Positions 26,566 through 35,240 of a stretch of DNA of 64,000 nucleotides are shown piece by piece. The stretch comes from Rhodobacteraceae bacterium HLUCCO07. Lineage in GTDB: Bacteria > Pseudomonadota > Alphaproteobacteria > Rhodobacterales > Rhodobacteraceae. The first letter of the stretch is position 1, and each line of letters begins with the position of its first letter. A program made the position numbers and the translations under genes. The stretch spans positions 17,769 through 81,768 of the forward strand of contig LJSU01000014.1 in NCBI GenBank assembly GCA_001314705.1, read 5' to 3'. Under the pieces are notes generated by a model. That model worked only from the letters and a program-made list of their open reading frames with translations, was not told where the DNA came from and did no database searches.

Positions 26566-28392
26566 CTAAGTGACCGTGGTTCGCAGAATGGTTTCGGCCT
26601 GGCCCTGGATCCGGGCCAGCGCGTCGCGCGGGGTGACGATCCCGCGCAGCATGTCGTGCAGCTCATGGCCGCACAGGCTGATGATCTCCGAGATTTGCGG
26701 GATCGGCGGGCGTGGCCAGAATTGCAGCTCGTCCCGCCACGACATCTGGTCGACCAGTTCGAAGATCGGCGACAGGCGCCGTACTTCGGGGTCGGCCCCC
26801 ACCGAATAGCGCGGTGCGGTGCGGCTTCCGTTCTGGGCATAGAGCTTCTGCGCGCCGGGCGACGTGAAGGCGACAAGCGCCTCGACCGCCTCGTCGATGC
26901 GTTCCTCGGGCAGGTTGGCGGGGATCGACAGGACATATCCCCCCACCGGCGCGATGGGACGGCCCTCGGGCCCGTGCGGATGTGGCAGGTAGCCGGTGTT
27001 GCCATGCGCGGGGCAACTTTCGTCGAGCTCGAAATAGGGGGCCAGCAGGGTATAGCCATAGGCCATCGCGACCCGCCCGGCGCCATAGGGGCGCACGCGC
27101 TCGTACCACGACATCGACAGGATGTCGGGCGGCGAGAATTGCAGCAATTGCAAGAGGTACTCCGCCGCGGCGAGGGCGCGATCGGTGTTCAGCATCGGCC
27201 GGAGGCTGCGCCCGGCAAGCGTGTCGGCATCATAGCCGCCGGCGATTTCGGGAAGGTCGATGATCGGCTGGCCGAAGGCGGCGCAGGTCATCATGAAGGT
27301 GTGGCCCAGCGCCGTGCCGCGCGCCGCGTTCCACGCCACGCCATACCGGTCATGCGCCGGATCGTGGAAATGCCGCGCGGCGGCGATCACGTCATCGGTG
27401 GTCACCGGTGGCTCCAACCCCTCGTCGGCGAACCAGTCCTTGCGATAGAACATCAGCTCCGGCGTTGTCTGGCTCGGCACGCCGTAGGGCTGCCCGCCCC
27501 AATGGGCCGCGCGCCACCCGGCCGTGTGAAAATCGCTCGGATCGAGGCGTTCGACATCCATCACTTCCGACAGGGGCCGGATGAAGCCCTTCTCGGCGAA
27601 TTCCCCGATCCAGGGCAGGTCGACGGCGATCAGATCATAGCGGCTCTTGCCGCGCTCGGCGTTGCGCGACGCCTCTTCGTGCAGGCGGTCGATCGAGAAG
27701 GCCCTTTGATGAATGTCGGTGCCGACCATCTGTTCGAACTGCCGCTTGAGCCCCTCCATGACCATGAAGGTCGGATCGCCATGCACGAGGATGCGCAGAC
27801 CGCCGGGCAGCTTGAGCGGCTGGGGCAGCGCACCGGGCGGCGCGATGGCGGCGCGGCCGGGTTGATACGAGCCGCCGAAGTAATAGTCGGTGCTTTCGGT
27901 GGTTTGGCCGGCCTCGTCGAATGAATTCCGCACCAGGCGATCGACCCGGTCGGACAACTGGCTGAAACTCTGAAGCAATCCCGGGCTGGGATGCAGCGAA
28001 TATGTCTTGCCGGTGCGGGTGCGCGGCCGCCGTTCGATCAAGCCGGCGCGCTCGATCTCGGCCAGTTTCCGGGTCGCGGTCGCATAGGGCACGCCCGAGG
28101 CCGACACCAGCGACGAGGGCGAGACGATCCGCCCTTCGGAGTGGCTGAGCATCAGGTGAAGGATCATGTTGAGATGCGGGTTCGGCGTGCTCGGCTCGAT
28201 CGCGGTGTCGAGTTCCATCGACAGCCCCATCAGGAACCGCACCACGCGTTCGAGCTCGGGGCTGACTTTCACCACCGACGCGGGCACGGCCCCGGCCGGA
28301 GCCGAATATCCGGATTGAATATTTCTGACTGTGCCCTGTTGCATGGCGCCTGGTTTTCCGGATGCGTTCCCGCGTCCTCGCCTCCCGTTCAT
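26566..28392 (-). CDS. Winged-helix regulator fused to a solute-binding-protein domain
   Basis: Protein of 608 residues without signal peptide or membrane segment. Residues about 45-140 look like a winged helix-turn-helix of MarR/IclR kind (ILHLMLSHSEGRIVSPSSLV, then ATATRKLAEIERAGLIERRP). From about 185 to the end it resembles an extracellular solute-binding protein of the SBP_bac_1 sugar class: GGLRILVHGDPT, YDLIAVDLPW, PYGVPSQTTPELMFYRKDWF, GGYVLSIPANLPEE. This would be a cytoplasmic transcription factor that senses a sugar-like ligand with a transporter-type domain. The start at 28392 has GGAGGA upstream. It is divergent from the ABC importer. Confidence 0.8.
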   Translation of the reverse strand: MNGRRGRGNASGKPGAMQQGTVRNIQSGYSAPAGAVPASVVKVSPELERVVRFLMGLSMELDTAIEPSTPNPHLNMILHLMLSHSEGRIVSPSSLVSASGVPYATATRKLAEIERAGLIERRPRTRTGKTYSLHPSPGLLQSFSQLSDRVDRLVRNSFDEAGQTTESTDYYFGGSYQPGRAAIAPPGALPQPLKLPGGLRILVHGDPTFMVMEGLKRQFEQMVGTDIHQRAFSIDRLHEEASRNAERGKSRYDLIAVDLPWIGEFAEKGFIRPLSEVMDVERLDPSDFHTAGWRAAHWGGQPYGVPSQTTPELMFYRKDWFADEGLEPPVTTDDVIAAARHFHDPAHDRYGVAWNAARGTALGHTFMMTCAAFGQPIIDLPEIAGGYDADTLAGRSLRPMLNTDRALAAAEYLLQLLQFSPPDILSMSWYERVRPYGAGRVAMAYGYTLLAPYFELDESCPAHGNTGYLPHPHGPEGRPIAPVGGYVLSIPANLPEERIDEAVEALVAFTSPGAQKLYAQNGSRTAPRYSVGADPEVRRLSPIFELVDQMSWRDELQFWPRPPIPQISEIISLCGHELHDMLRGIVTPRDALARIQGQAETILRTTVT

Positions 28393-28420
28393 GTCGTCAT
28401 CCTCCATCCGTATTGAGTTT

Positions 28421-28479
28421 GATATCCATTTCGTATGGCGAAATTATCCGAAAAGGATACAAGTAAGTCCAATATGGAC
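28421..28479. promoter_or_regulatory. Palindrome cluster between the HTH-SBP regulator and the ABC importer
   Basis: Two perfect small palindromes lie side by side: TATCC-GAAAA-GGATA at 28445-28459 and GTCCA-ATA-TGGAC at 28467-28479, preceded by CCAT-TTCGT-ATGG near 28425-28437. The repeated TCC(A)/(T)GGA arms and the position in the divergent gap suggest operators for the fusion regulator. Confidence 0.45.
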
Positions 28480-28601
28480 AAGTTTGCCGATGTCTGGCGA
28501 CCGGAAACGCGCGACGCTGCTTTCAGATTGCTCGGGGCGCGAACCCGCGGCCTGGAGGAAGCCGGCAATCAAGACCGAATGCTTTACGGGAGGACCCAGT
28601 A

Positions 28602-29552
28602 ATGAACATGACGACAAGAATGGCCCTGGTCTGCACCACCGCCCTGCTGGGCGGTGCGGCCGCCGCGGAAACGATGACCATCGGAATCACGCAAAACAAC
28701 GTGGGCGTCGACAGCTATCAGACGACCTATGAAAAGGCGTTCATCGCCGCGGCGGAAGCCAATCCAGACGTCGAGGCCGTCGTGCTCGACGCCGGCGGTG
28801 ATGTCGCCCGGCAGATCGCCCAGATGGAGGACCTGATCCAGCGGGACGTGGATGCCATCATCATCTGGCCGACCAATGGCGAGGCCGTCATCCCGGCCGT
28901 GCGCAAGGCGCATCAGGCCAACATCCCCGTTGTCGTGACCAACTCGAACATCGCCGAGCAGGGGTTTGATTTCGTTGCGTCCTTCTCGGGGCCCGACAAC
29001 ATCACCCAGGGCTCGCGCGCGGCCGAGATCATGTGCGACAGGTTCACCGACATGGGCGTCGAGGGCGAGGCCCGCGTGGTGCAGATTTCCGGCCAGCCGG
29101 GCTATACCACGGCCATCGAGCGCGCCAAGGGCTTCGAGGACCGCCTTCCAGAGGTCTGCCCCGATGTGACCCTGGTCGAAACCCAGCCCGGAGACTGGAG
29201 CCGCGAGAAGTCGCAGCAGGTCATGGAGGCGTTCCTCGTCAAGTACGACGACATCGACGGGGTTTACGCGGGCGATGACAACATGGGTGTCGGCGCGCTC
29301 AACGCGGCCAAGGACGCGGATCGCGACGGCATCGTCTTCGTTGGTGCCACCAACTTCGCGGTGGGCTACGAGGCAATGGCGGATGGCGATTACTGGGGGT
29401 CGATCTACCAGTCGCCCGTCGATGACGCCGAGGCCGCGCTGCAGACCGCGATCGACATCCTCAATGGCGAGGATCTGCCTTTCCTGAACTATTTCGACAC
29501 GCCGAAGATCACCCAGGAGAACATGGACGAGTTCGAAAAGCCGGTTTTCTGA
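28602..29552 (+). CDS. Sugar ABC transporter substrate-binding protein (ribose type)
   Basis: Periplasmic binding protein of 316 residues, of the Peripla_BP_4/RbsB group. The N terminus MNMTTRMALVCTTALLGG is a signal peptide that ends near AAAE at 23. The ligand-binding landmarks ITQNNVGVDSYQTTYEK, IIIWPTNGEAVIPAV and VYAGDDNMGVGALNA are visible. GGGAGGA precedes the start. First gene of an importer operon followed by two RbsC-type permeases and a double ATPase. The ligand is probably a sugar or polyol; the sequence does not say which. Confidence 0.92.
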   Translation: MNMTTRMALVCTTALLGGAAAAETMTIGITQNNVGVDSYQTTYEKAFIAAAEANPDVEAVVLDAGGDVARQIAQMEDLIQRDVDAIIIWPTNGEAVIPAVRKAHQANIPVVVTNSNIAEQGFDFVASFSGPDNITQGSRAAEIMCDRFTDMGVEGEARVVQISGQPGYTTAIERAKGFEDRLPEVCPDVTLVETQPGDWSREKSQQVMEAFLVKYDDIDGVYAGDDNMGVGALNAAKDADRDGIVFVGATNFAVGYEAMADGDYWGSIYQSPVDDAEAALQTAIDILNGEDLPFLNYFDTPKITQENMDEFEKPVF

Positions 29553-29567
29553 TTTATCTCCCGGGTC

Positions 29568-29596
29568 ACGCGGCGCGGGTTCTGCCCGCGCCGCGT
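29568..29596 (+). terminator. Strong hairpin between binding-protein gene and permease genes
   Basis: A perfect 12-bp GC stem (ACGCGGCGCGGG / CCCGCGCCGCGT, loop TTCTG) sits 15 bases after the binding-protein stop, without a T tract. Such hairpins often let the binding protein be made in excess over the membrane parts by partial termination or mRNA protection. Confidence 0.55.
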
Positions 29597-29810
29597 GTTC
29601 TGATCCCCGACACGACACCTGGCCCGGCGCGACACGCGGGCTGACATGCTGGCGCGACCGGACCGGTCGCACCGCGTGGCAGGGACATTCACATCCGCGT
29701 GAATGACCCGGAGCAAGGTCGGGGAGCGATTAAAACTGGCCAGACCGACCTGCGCGGCTCAAGTATGGTGTCGGTGCAGCGGCCCGGGCCGCCATCGGGG
29801 AGGGGAAACC

Positions 29811-30785
29811 ATGGCACAATTCAACAAGTCGGACATTGGCGCGCTTCTTGCGAAACAGGGTATCCTGATCGCCTTCGCGGTCTTCATGATCGGTTTTACG
29901 TTGGCCAATCCGCGTTTTATCGAACTCGACAACGTCTCCGGTGTCATCCGCTCTTCGGCCATCCTGGGCGTGATGGCGCTCGGCGTGACCTTCGTGGTGA
30001 TCGGGGGCAACCTCGATCTCTCGGTCGGGTCGATGATGTCGTTTTCCACGATCGTGGTGCTCGACCTGCACGACAAGCTTGGCCCGGGGCTGGCCATCGT
30101 GGCGATGTTCGCCCTGACCCTCGCACTGGGGGCCTTCATCGGGTTCCTGGTGGGGTATCTCAAGCTCAATTCTCTGATCGTCACGCTGGGGATGCTGTCG
30201 GCCATCCACGGCCTTACGCTGACGTGGTCGGGCGGCAAGAACATGGATATTGCCGACAAGTCGGGCACCTGGTTCGCGTTCTTCGGGCAGGCGCGTGTGA
30301 TGGGCGTCCCGGTGCCGATCCTGATCTTTGCCCTGCTGGCCGTGCTGCTGAGCCTGCTGCTGGCGAAAACGCCGTTCGGGCGCAAGGTCTATGCCGTGGG
30401 CGGCAACGGCCAGGCGGCGACCTTCTCGGGCATCCCGCGCGCGCGGGTGGTGTTCATGACCTATCTCCTGTCGGCATTCTGCGTCGCGACGGCGGGCCTT
30501 TTGCAGGCCAGCCGCAGCATGGGCAGTCAGAACACGGTCGGCCAGGGGATGGAGCTCGAGGTTCTGGCCGCGGTCATTCTCGGCGGTGCGTCGCTCCTCG
30601 GCGGATCGGGGACGGTGGTCAAGACGGTGATCGGTGTGCTGATCCTCGGCTTCATCCAGAGTGGCCTTCTGCTGGTGGGTCTCGACTTCTATGTCCAGTA
30701 CATCGTGACATGGATCATCATCATCCTCGCCGTCTGGCTGGATGTCGCAGCCAAGCGGGGCCGCCTGTGGTCCCCGATCGCCTGA
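29811..30785 (+). CDS. ABC transporter permease (RbsC type), first copy
   Basis: Inner-membrane permease of 324 residues with about eight to ten hydrophobic segments. The BPD_transp_2 signature is seen in GGNLDLSVGSMMSF and in AVILGGASLLGGSGT. It forms a heterodimer with the next gene product and serves the ribose-type binding protein. The start at 29811 has GGGGAGGGG upstream; the leader from the binding-protein stop is 258 bases and holds the 29568 hairpin. Thirteen bases separate it from the next permease. Confidence 0.9.
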   Translation: MAQFNKSDIGALLAKQGILIAFAVFMIGFTLANPRFIELDNVSGVIRSSAILGVMALGVTFVVIGGNLDLSVGSMMSFSTIVVLDLHDKLGPGLAIVAMFALTLALGAFIGFLVGYLKLNSLIVTLGMLSAIHGLTLTWSGGKNMDIADKSGTWFAFFGQARVMGVPVPILIFALLAVLLSLLLAKTPFGRKVYAVGGNGQAATFSGIPRARVVFMTYLLSAFCVATAGLLQASRSMGSQNTVGQGMELEVLAAVILGGASLLGGSGTVVKTVIGVLILGFIQSGLLLVGLDFYVQYIVTWIIIILAVWLDVAAKRGRLWSPIA

Positions 30786-30798
30786 GGGAGCATCGGTC

Positions 30799-31800
30799 AT
30801 GGCAACACTGAACCGCAAGGACTATATCAAGCGCAGCGCGATCTGGGGCTTCATCGTGGTCGAACTGGCGTTCTTTGCCATCGTCGGCGACGTGATGTCG
30901 GTCTCTGACAGGACCTTCCTCAGTCTGGACAACATGCTGTTGCTGCTCAAGCAATCCGCGCCGATCGGGATCATCGCGCTGGGCATGACGATCATCATGA
31001 TCAACGGCAATATCGACCTGAGCGTGGGCGCGACATTCGCATTGGCCGCCATCGTCCTGCTCGACAGCCTGACCTGGCCGTTCATGCAGGCGCTGGGCGA
31101 CTGGGCCATTCCACTGGCCTGGGGATTCGCGTTGATGACCGGTGTCGTGCTGGGGGCGATCAACGGGTTGATCGTGTGGAAAACCGGCGTCGATGCGTTC
31201 ATCGTCACCCTGGCCTCGATGCTGGGCTTTCGCGGGCTGGTCTTCATGTATAACGGGGAACAGCCGACGAGCCATCTGAACTGGACCCTCGTCGATTTCG
31301 CCGAGGCGCAATTCCTGGGGCTGCACACGGCGACATGGTTCCTGCTCGGGGTGGCGCTGATCCTGTGGCTGGTGATGACCAAGACCGTGCATGGCCGCAA
31401 TGCCTATGCCATCGGCAACAACCGCGAGGCCGCGATCAACGCGGGCATCCGCGTCGGTCCGCATTTCATGCTGAATTTCATGCTGATCGGCTTTCTCGCC
31501 GCGCTGTCGGCGGTGATCTTCTATTCCGAAAGCGGCTCGGTCAATCCCAATGACGGGATGCTTTACGAGCTCTGGGCCATCACCGCCGTCGTTCTGGGCG
31601 GAACCAAGCTTGCGGGCGGATACGGCTCGATCATCTCGACCCTCGGCGGGGTCATCGCGATCCAGCTCTTGCGCAAGGGGCTGGGCCATATCGGCGCCGA
31701 TACGCAGACCGTGAACCTGGTGATCGGCCTGATCCTGATCGGGGTGCTGTTTCTCGACCGCCAGTTGAACCGCCAGGGCAAGGAGGAGTTGAAGATATGA
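30799..31800 (+). CDS. ABC transporter permease (RbsC type), second copy
   Basis: Second permease of the importer, 333 residues. It shows the same family marks in diverged form: NGNIDLSVGATFALAA and AVVLGGTKLAGGYGS. Many ribose-type systems use a homodimeric permease; two unlike subunits here suggest a heterodimer. The stop overlaps the start of the ATPase gene by four bases (ATGA), which indicates translational coupling. Confidence 0.9.
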   Translation: MATLNRKDYIKRSAIWGFIVVELAFFAIVGDVMSVSDRTFLSLDNMLLLLKQSAPIGIIALGMTIIMINGNIDLSVGATFALAAIVLLDSLTWPFMQALGDWAIPLAWGFALMTGVVLGAINGLIVWKTGVDAFIVTLASMLGFRGLVFMYNGEQPTSHLNWTLVDFAEAQFLGLHTATWFLLGVALILWLVMTKTVHGRNAYAIGNNREAAINAGIRVGPHFMLNFMLIGFLAALSAVIFYSESGSVNPNDGMLYELWAITAVVLGGTKLAGGYGSIISTLGGVIAIQLLRKGLGHIGADTQTVNLVIGLILIGVLFLDRQLNRQGKEELKI

Positions 31801-33308
31801 CCGAACAGACACCCGTTCTGCGCCTTGAGGGCATCGTCAAGACGTTCCCGGGCGTGCGTGCCCTCGACGATGTCTCCTTCAGCGTCATGCCCGGCGAGGT
31901 CCATGCGCTGATGGGGGAAAACGGCGCCGGGAAATCCACCCTGATGAAGGTGCTGGGTGGCATTCATGCCCCCGATTCAGGGCAGATATTCATCGGCGAG
32001 GAACCCGTCGTGATGACCTCGCCCATGCAGGCAAAGGCCAGCGGCGTGGTGTTCATCCACCAGGAACTCAGCCTTGCGGACGAACTCAGCGTGGCCGAGA
32101 ACATCTTTCTGGGTGAACTGCCGCTCAAGGGGTTTGGCCGCGTCGATTGGAAGAAGCTCCATGCCGATACCGATGCGATCCTCAAAACGCTCAATGTCGG
32201 TTTCGATTCAACCAAGCGCGTGGGCGATCTGTCCATCGCCAATCAGCAGATGGTCGAGATCGGCCGCGCCCTGACCGTGAACCCCCGCGCGGTGATCTTC
32301 GACGAGCCGACCGCGTCGCTGACCGATGCGGAAAAGGTGGTGCTTTTCGACGTGATCGCGGATCTTCAATCGCGGGGTGTGGGCATCGTCTATATCTCGC
32401 ACCGGATGGAAGAGATCTTCAGGATCACCGACAGGATCAGCGTTCTGCGCGATGGCCAGTATCGCGGCACGCTCACAACGGCCGAGACGGACGAGGAAGA
32501 GGTCACGCAGCTCATGATCGGCCGCAAGCTGGACCTTTCGCGCAACGAAAGCCATCACGAAATGGGGGATGTCGCGCTCGAAGTGCGCGGGCTCAGCTGC
32601 GGCGCGCTTTACCAGGATGTGAACTTTTCCGTGCGACGTGGCGAGGTGCTGGGCTTCTATGGCCTCGTCGGTGCCGGTCGTACCGAGATTGCCGAGACGA
32701 TCTTTGGCTTGCGCACCCCCTCGGCCGGGCAGATCCTGCTCGACAGTCAGGAGGTGCACATCTCCTCGCCGATCGACGCGCTGCGTCATGGCATTTCGCT
32801 CGTGCCCGAGAACCGCAAGTCGCAGGGTCTGGTGCTGGGCATGAATTGCCGCGACAACATGACCCTTCCGCAGGTCGATGACCTGACCGCCGGCCCCTTT
32901 GTGAGCGACGGCGCCGAGATCGCGATCTTCGATCAGTATCGTGACAAGCTCGACATCCGCACCCCTGGCTGGCGCCAGATCGTGGGCAATCTCTCGGGCG
33001 GCAACCAGCAGAAGATCGTCATCGGCAAATGGCTTTCGATGCGCCCCGAGGTGCTGATCGTGGACGAGCCGACACGCGGCATCGACGTGGGGTCCAAGTC
33101 GGAGATTCACAACCTGATCCGCGATCTGGCAGCACAGGGCTATGCGGTCATCGTCATCAGCTCTGAAATGCCCGAGGTGCTGCACGTTTCCGACCGGATC
33201 GTGGCGATGTACTCGGGCAGGGTGATGCGCGAATTCACCTCCGAAGAAGTGACCGAGGACAACCTGATCCAGGCGATCTCGGGCATCGCGGCCGAGAAGG
33301 TGGCGTGA
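31797..33308 (+). CDS. Sugar ABC transporter ATP-binding protein (RbsA type, two cassettes)
   Basis: Cytoplasmic ATPase of 503 residues with two ABC cassettes in one chain. The first has GENGAGKST near residue 40 and a Walker B in VIFDEPTAS; the second has a changed Walker A (GLVGAGRTE) but a good signature (LSGGNQQK) and Walker B (LIVDEPTRG), as is usual for RbsA/MglA proteins. It ends the importer operon. The next gene, 24 bases on, is convergent. Confidence 0.94.
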   Translation: MTEQTPVLRLEGIVKTFPGVRALDDVSFSVMPGEVHALMGENGAGKSTLMKVLGGIHAPDSGQIFIGEEPVVMTSPMQAKASGVVFIHQELSLADELSVAENIFLGELPLKGFGRVDWKKLHADTDAILKTLNVGFDSTKRVGDLSIANQQMVEIGRALTVNPRAVIFDEPTASLTDAEKVVLFDVIADLQSRGVGIVYISHRMEEIFRITDRISVLRDGQYRGTLTTAETDEEEVTQLMIGRKLDLSRNESHHEMGDVALEVRGLSCGALYQDVNFSVRRGEVLGFYGLVGAGRTEIAETIFGLRTPSAGQILLDSQEVHISSPIDALRHGISLVPENRKSQGLVLGMNCRDNMTLPQVDDLTAGPFVSDGAEIAIFDQYRDKLDIRTPGWRQIVGNLSGGNQQKIVIGKWLSMRPEVLIVDEPTRGIDVGSKSEIHNLIRDLAAQGYAVIVISSEMPEVLHVSDRIVAMYSGRVMREFTSEEVTEDNLIQAISGIAAEKVA

Positions 33309-33332
33309 CGGGCAAGGCGCCCGGGGCGCCTG

Positions 33333-33947
33333 TCATCCGGGCGGCGAAGGCTCGTTCTCGGCGTTCTTTTCCAGGCGCTGGGCTTCGGTGCAGATGCAAA
33401 ACACCTCGGCATCCCGCTCTCCGGCGCTGACATAGGCATGGCCCATCGTGCTGTCGAGGTAGATGCCTTCGCCGCGTTTGAGCGTGACGGGCGCATAGAA
33501 TTCCGAATGCACCACGATCTCGCCATCCATCACGATCAGGAATTCTTCGCCGTCATGCCGTTCGAGCGGGCCGAATTCCTTGAGCGATGACGCCTTGATG
33601 CGCGCATGAATCGGGACCATCCGCTTGTTGGTCAGTTCCGCGCAGAGGTACCTGTACACGTAATTGCTGGTGTCGATCACGATACCCTCGCCCTCGCGCG
33701 ACGGCGCAAAGCGGCTGTTGGGCGATGCGCCCTGGCTTTCGTCATCCCCGATCAACTGCCCGATTGTCAGATCCAGCCCTTCGGCGAGTCGCAGCACCTT
33801 GTCGAGGGTTGGCGAGAGCGTCCCGTTTTCGATCTTCGAGATGGTGGAAACCGCGACGCCGGACAGCGAGGCAAGGCCGCTCAGCGTGAGCTGTCGGGCT
33901 TTGCGCAAATGTCTTAGCCGTGCCCCCATATCCTGGGCTGTGGTCAT
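33333..33947 (-). CDS. XRE-family regulator with C-terminal cupin (PuuR-like)
   Basis: Transcription factor of 204 residues. The lambda-repressor-type HTH is at about 10-65 (LSGLASLSGVAVSTISKIENG), and a cupin sensor domain is at about 110-190 (RHDGEEFLIVMDGEIVVHSE, then LKRGEGIYLDSTMGHAYVSA). This architecture is known from regulators of amine, amino acid and polyamine catabolism such as PuuR. It is divergent from the D-amino acid dehydrogenase gene, with a palindromic site between them, so it probably controls the 34.1-41.9 kb genes. Confidence 0.9.
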   Translation of the reverse strand: MTTAQDMGARLRHLRKARQLTLSGLASLSGVAVSTISKIENGTLSPTLDKVLRLAEGLDLTIGQLIGDDESQGASPNSRFAPSREGEGIVIDTSNYVYRYLCAELTNKRMVPIHARIKASSLKEFGPLERHDGEEFLIVMDGEIVVHSEFYAPVTLKRGEGIYLDSTMGHAYVSAGERDAEVFCICTEAQRLEKNAENEPSPPG

Positions 33948-34010
33948 GGGCGTTCGATCCTCCTTTTGGTGCAGGAAGAGCTTATCAGCCCCCCATGAAA
34001 ATGGAAATAT

Positions 34011-34045
34011 TTTCGTATACGATAAAAAATTATTGCGTTACGAAA
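34011..34045. promoter_or_regulatory. Inverted repeat, likely operator of the XRE-cupin regulator
   Basis: TTTCGTA at 34011-34017 is mirrored by TACGAAA at 34039-34045, and the left arm also forms the perfect 10-bp palindrome TCGTATACGA at 34013-34022. The stretch is AT-rich in a GC-rich genome and lies between the divergent regulator and dehydrogenase genes, overlapping the likely promoter region of both. Confidence 0.5.
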
Positions 34046-34097
34046 TTTCTTAGGTAGCGTTGCCGTCACGGACACGATGCGGAAGGAAATGAACCTG

Positions 34098-35240
34098 ATG
34101 TCAGAGCGCGCCATTTCAGCAGATGTCATCGTCATCGGCGCGGGCATGGCCGGCGCTTCGGTCGCTGCGGGACTGGCGCGGACGATGAAGGTCGTTCTGG
34201 CCGAGATGGAGGCGCAGCCCGGCTACCACACCACCGGACGATCGGCGGCCGTGTTCGCCCCGAGCTACGGGCCCGACGGTGTGCGCGCCCTGACGCGGGC
34301 CTCTCGCGCCTTCTTCGACGCGGTGCCGGAGGGGTTCGCGGATGTGCCGCTGTTGACCCCGCGCCAGATCCTCATGATCGCGAGGGAGGACCAGACGGAA
34401 TCGCTTGACGCGCTCATCGACAGGATGTCCGGGGAGGCCCGGGTGGTGCGGCTGGGCAAGGCGGCGCTCAGGGAACATCAGCCGCTGCTGAGAGCAGGCT
34501 ACGCCGCGGCCGGGATGCTCGACACGGGAGGCCAGGATATCGACGTCGCTGCACTTCACCAGGGTTTTTTGCGCCTGCTCAAGGCGCGTGGCGGCAAGTT
34601 GCTGACCAATGCCGCGGTGCAGGAATTGACCCGTGACGCCGACGGCTGGCAGGTGCAGACGCAAGCCGACACGCTCTCGGCGCCGCTGGTGGTCAATGCC
34701 GGCGGGGCGTGGGCCGGTGCGATCGGTCGCCTTGCCGGGGCGGAAGAAATCGGCCTGGTGCTGAAGCGCCGAACCGCGATGATGGTGGCCGAGCCGGACG
34801 GGTTCACCCGCCGCGATGCGCCCATCACCATCGACGTCCAGGAAGAATTCTACCTCAAGCCCGATTCCGGGCGCTTGCTGATCTCACCGGCGGACGAGAC
34901 GCCGACCGACCCGTGCGACGCACAGCCCGAAGAGATCGACGTGGCGGTCTGTGCCGACCGGATCATGACAGCCTTCGACCTCGATATCCGGCGGATCGAG
35001 AGCAAATGGGCGGGGCTGCGCAGCTTCGTCGCCGACAAGGAGCCGGTGATCGGCTTTTCCCGGGTCGTTCCCGGTTTCTTCTGGATGGCCGGGCAGGGGG
35101 GCTATGGCATCCAGTCGGCCCCGGCGGCGGCGGATCTTGCGACCGCATTGGTGCAAGGCAAGCCCGTTCCGGGGCATATTGCCGATCAGGGCCTTGATCC
35201 TGCGTGCGTTGCGCCCGACCGCATGGCGTGTGCGGCATGA
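34098..35240 (+). CDS. FAD-dependent D-amino acid dehydrogenase, DauA-like
   Basis: Flavoenzyme of the DAO family, 380 residues. The dinucleotide-binding motif VIVIGAGMAGAS is at the N terminus. Several stretches recall the D-arginine dehydrogenase DauA: AQPGYHTTGRSAAVFAP, VRALTRASRAFFD, ESKWAGLRSFVADKEPVIG and FFWMAGQGGYGIQ. DauA converts D-Arg, D-Lys and other D-amino acids to 2-oxo acids. The start at 34098 has AAGGA upstream; ATGs at 34077 and 34089 are alternatives. The stop overlaps the next start (ATGA). The substrate is inferred by resemblance only. Confidence 0.85.
   Translation: MSERAISADVIVIGAGMAGASVAAGLARTMKVVLAEMEAQPGYHTTGRSAAVFAPSYGPDGVRALTRASRAFFDAVPEGFADVPLLTPRQILMIAREDQTESLDALIDRMSGEARVVRLGKAALREHQPLLRAGYAAAGMLDTGGQDIDVAALHQGFLRLLKARGGKLLTNAAVQELTRDADGWQVQTQADTLSAPLVVNAGGAWAGAIGRLAGAEEIGLVLKRRTAMMVAEPDGFTRRDAPITIDVQEEFYLKPDSGRLLISPADETPTDPCDAQPEEIDVAVCADRIMTAFDLDIRRIESKWAGLRSFVADKEPVIGFSRVVPGFFWMAGQGGYGIQSAPAAADLATALVQGKPVPGHIADQGLDPACVAPDRMACAA

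Noticed and set aside
29699..30811. Alternative plus-strand frame of 370 codons over the first permease gene.
   Set aside because: Lacks membrane-helix pattern and Rbs-type motifs; the other frame encodes an obvious RbsC-like permease with a strong ribosome site.
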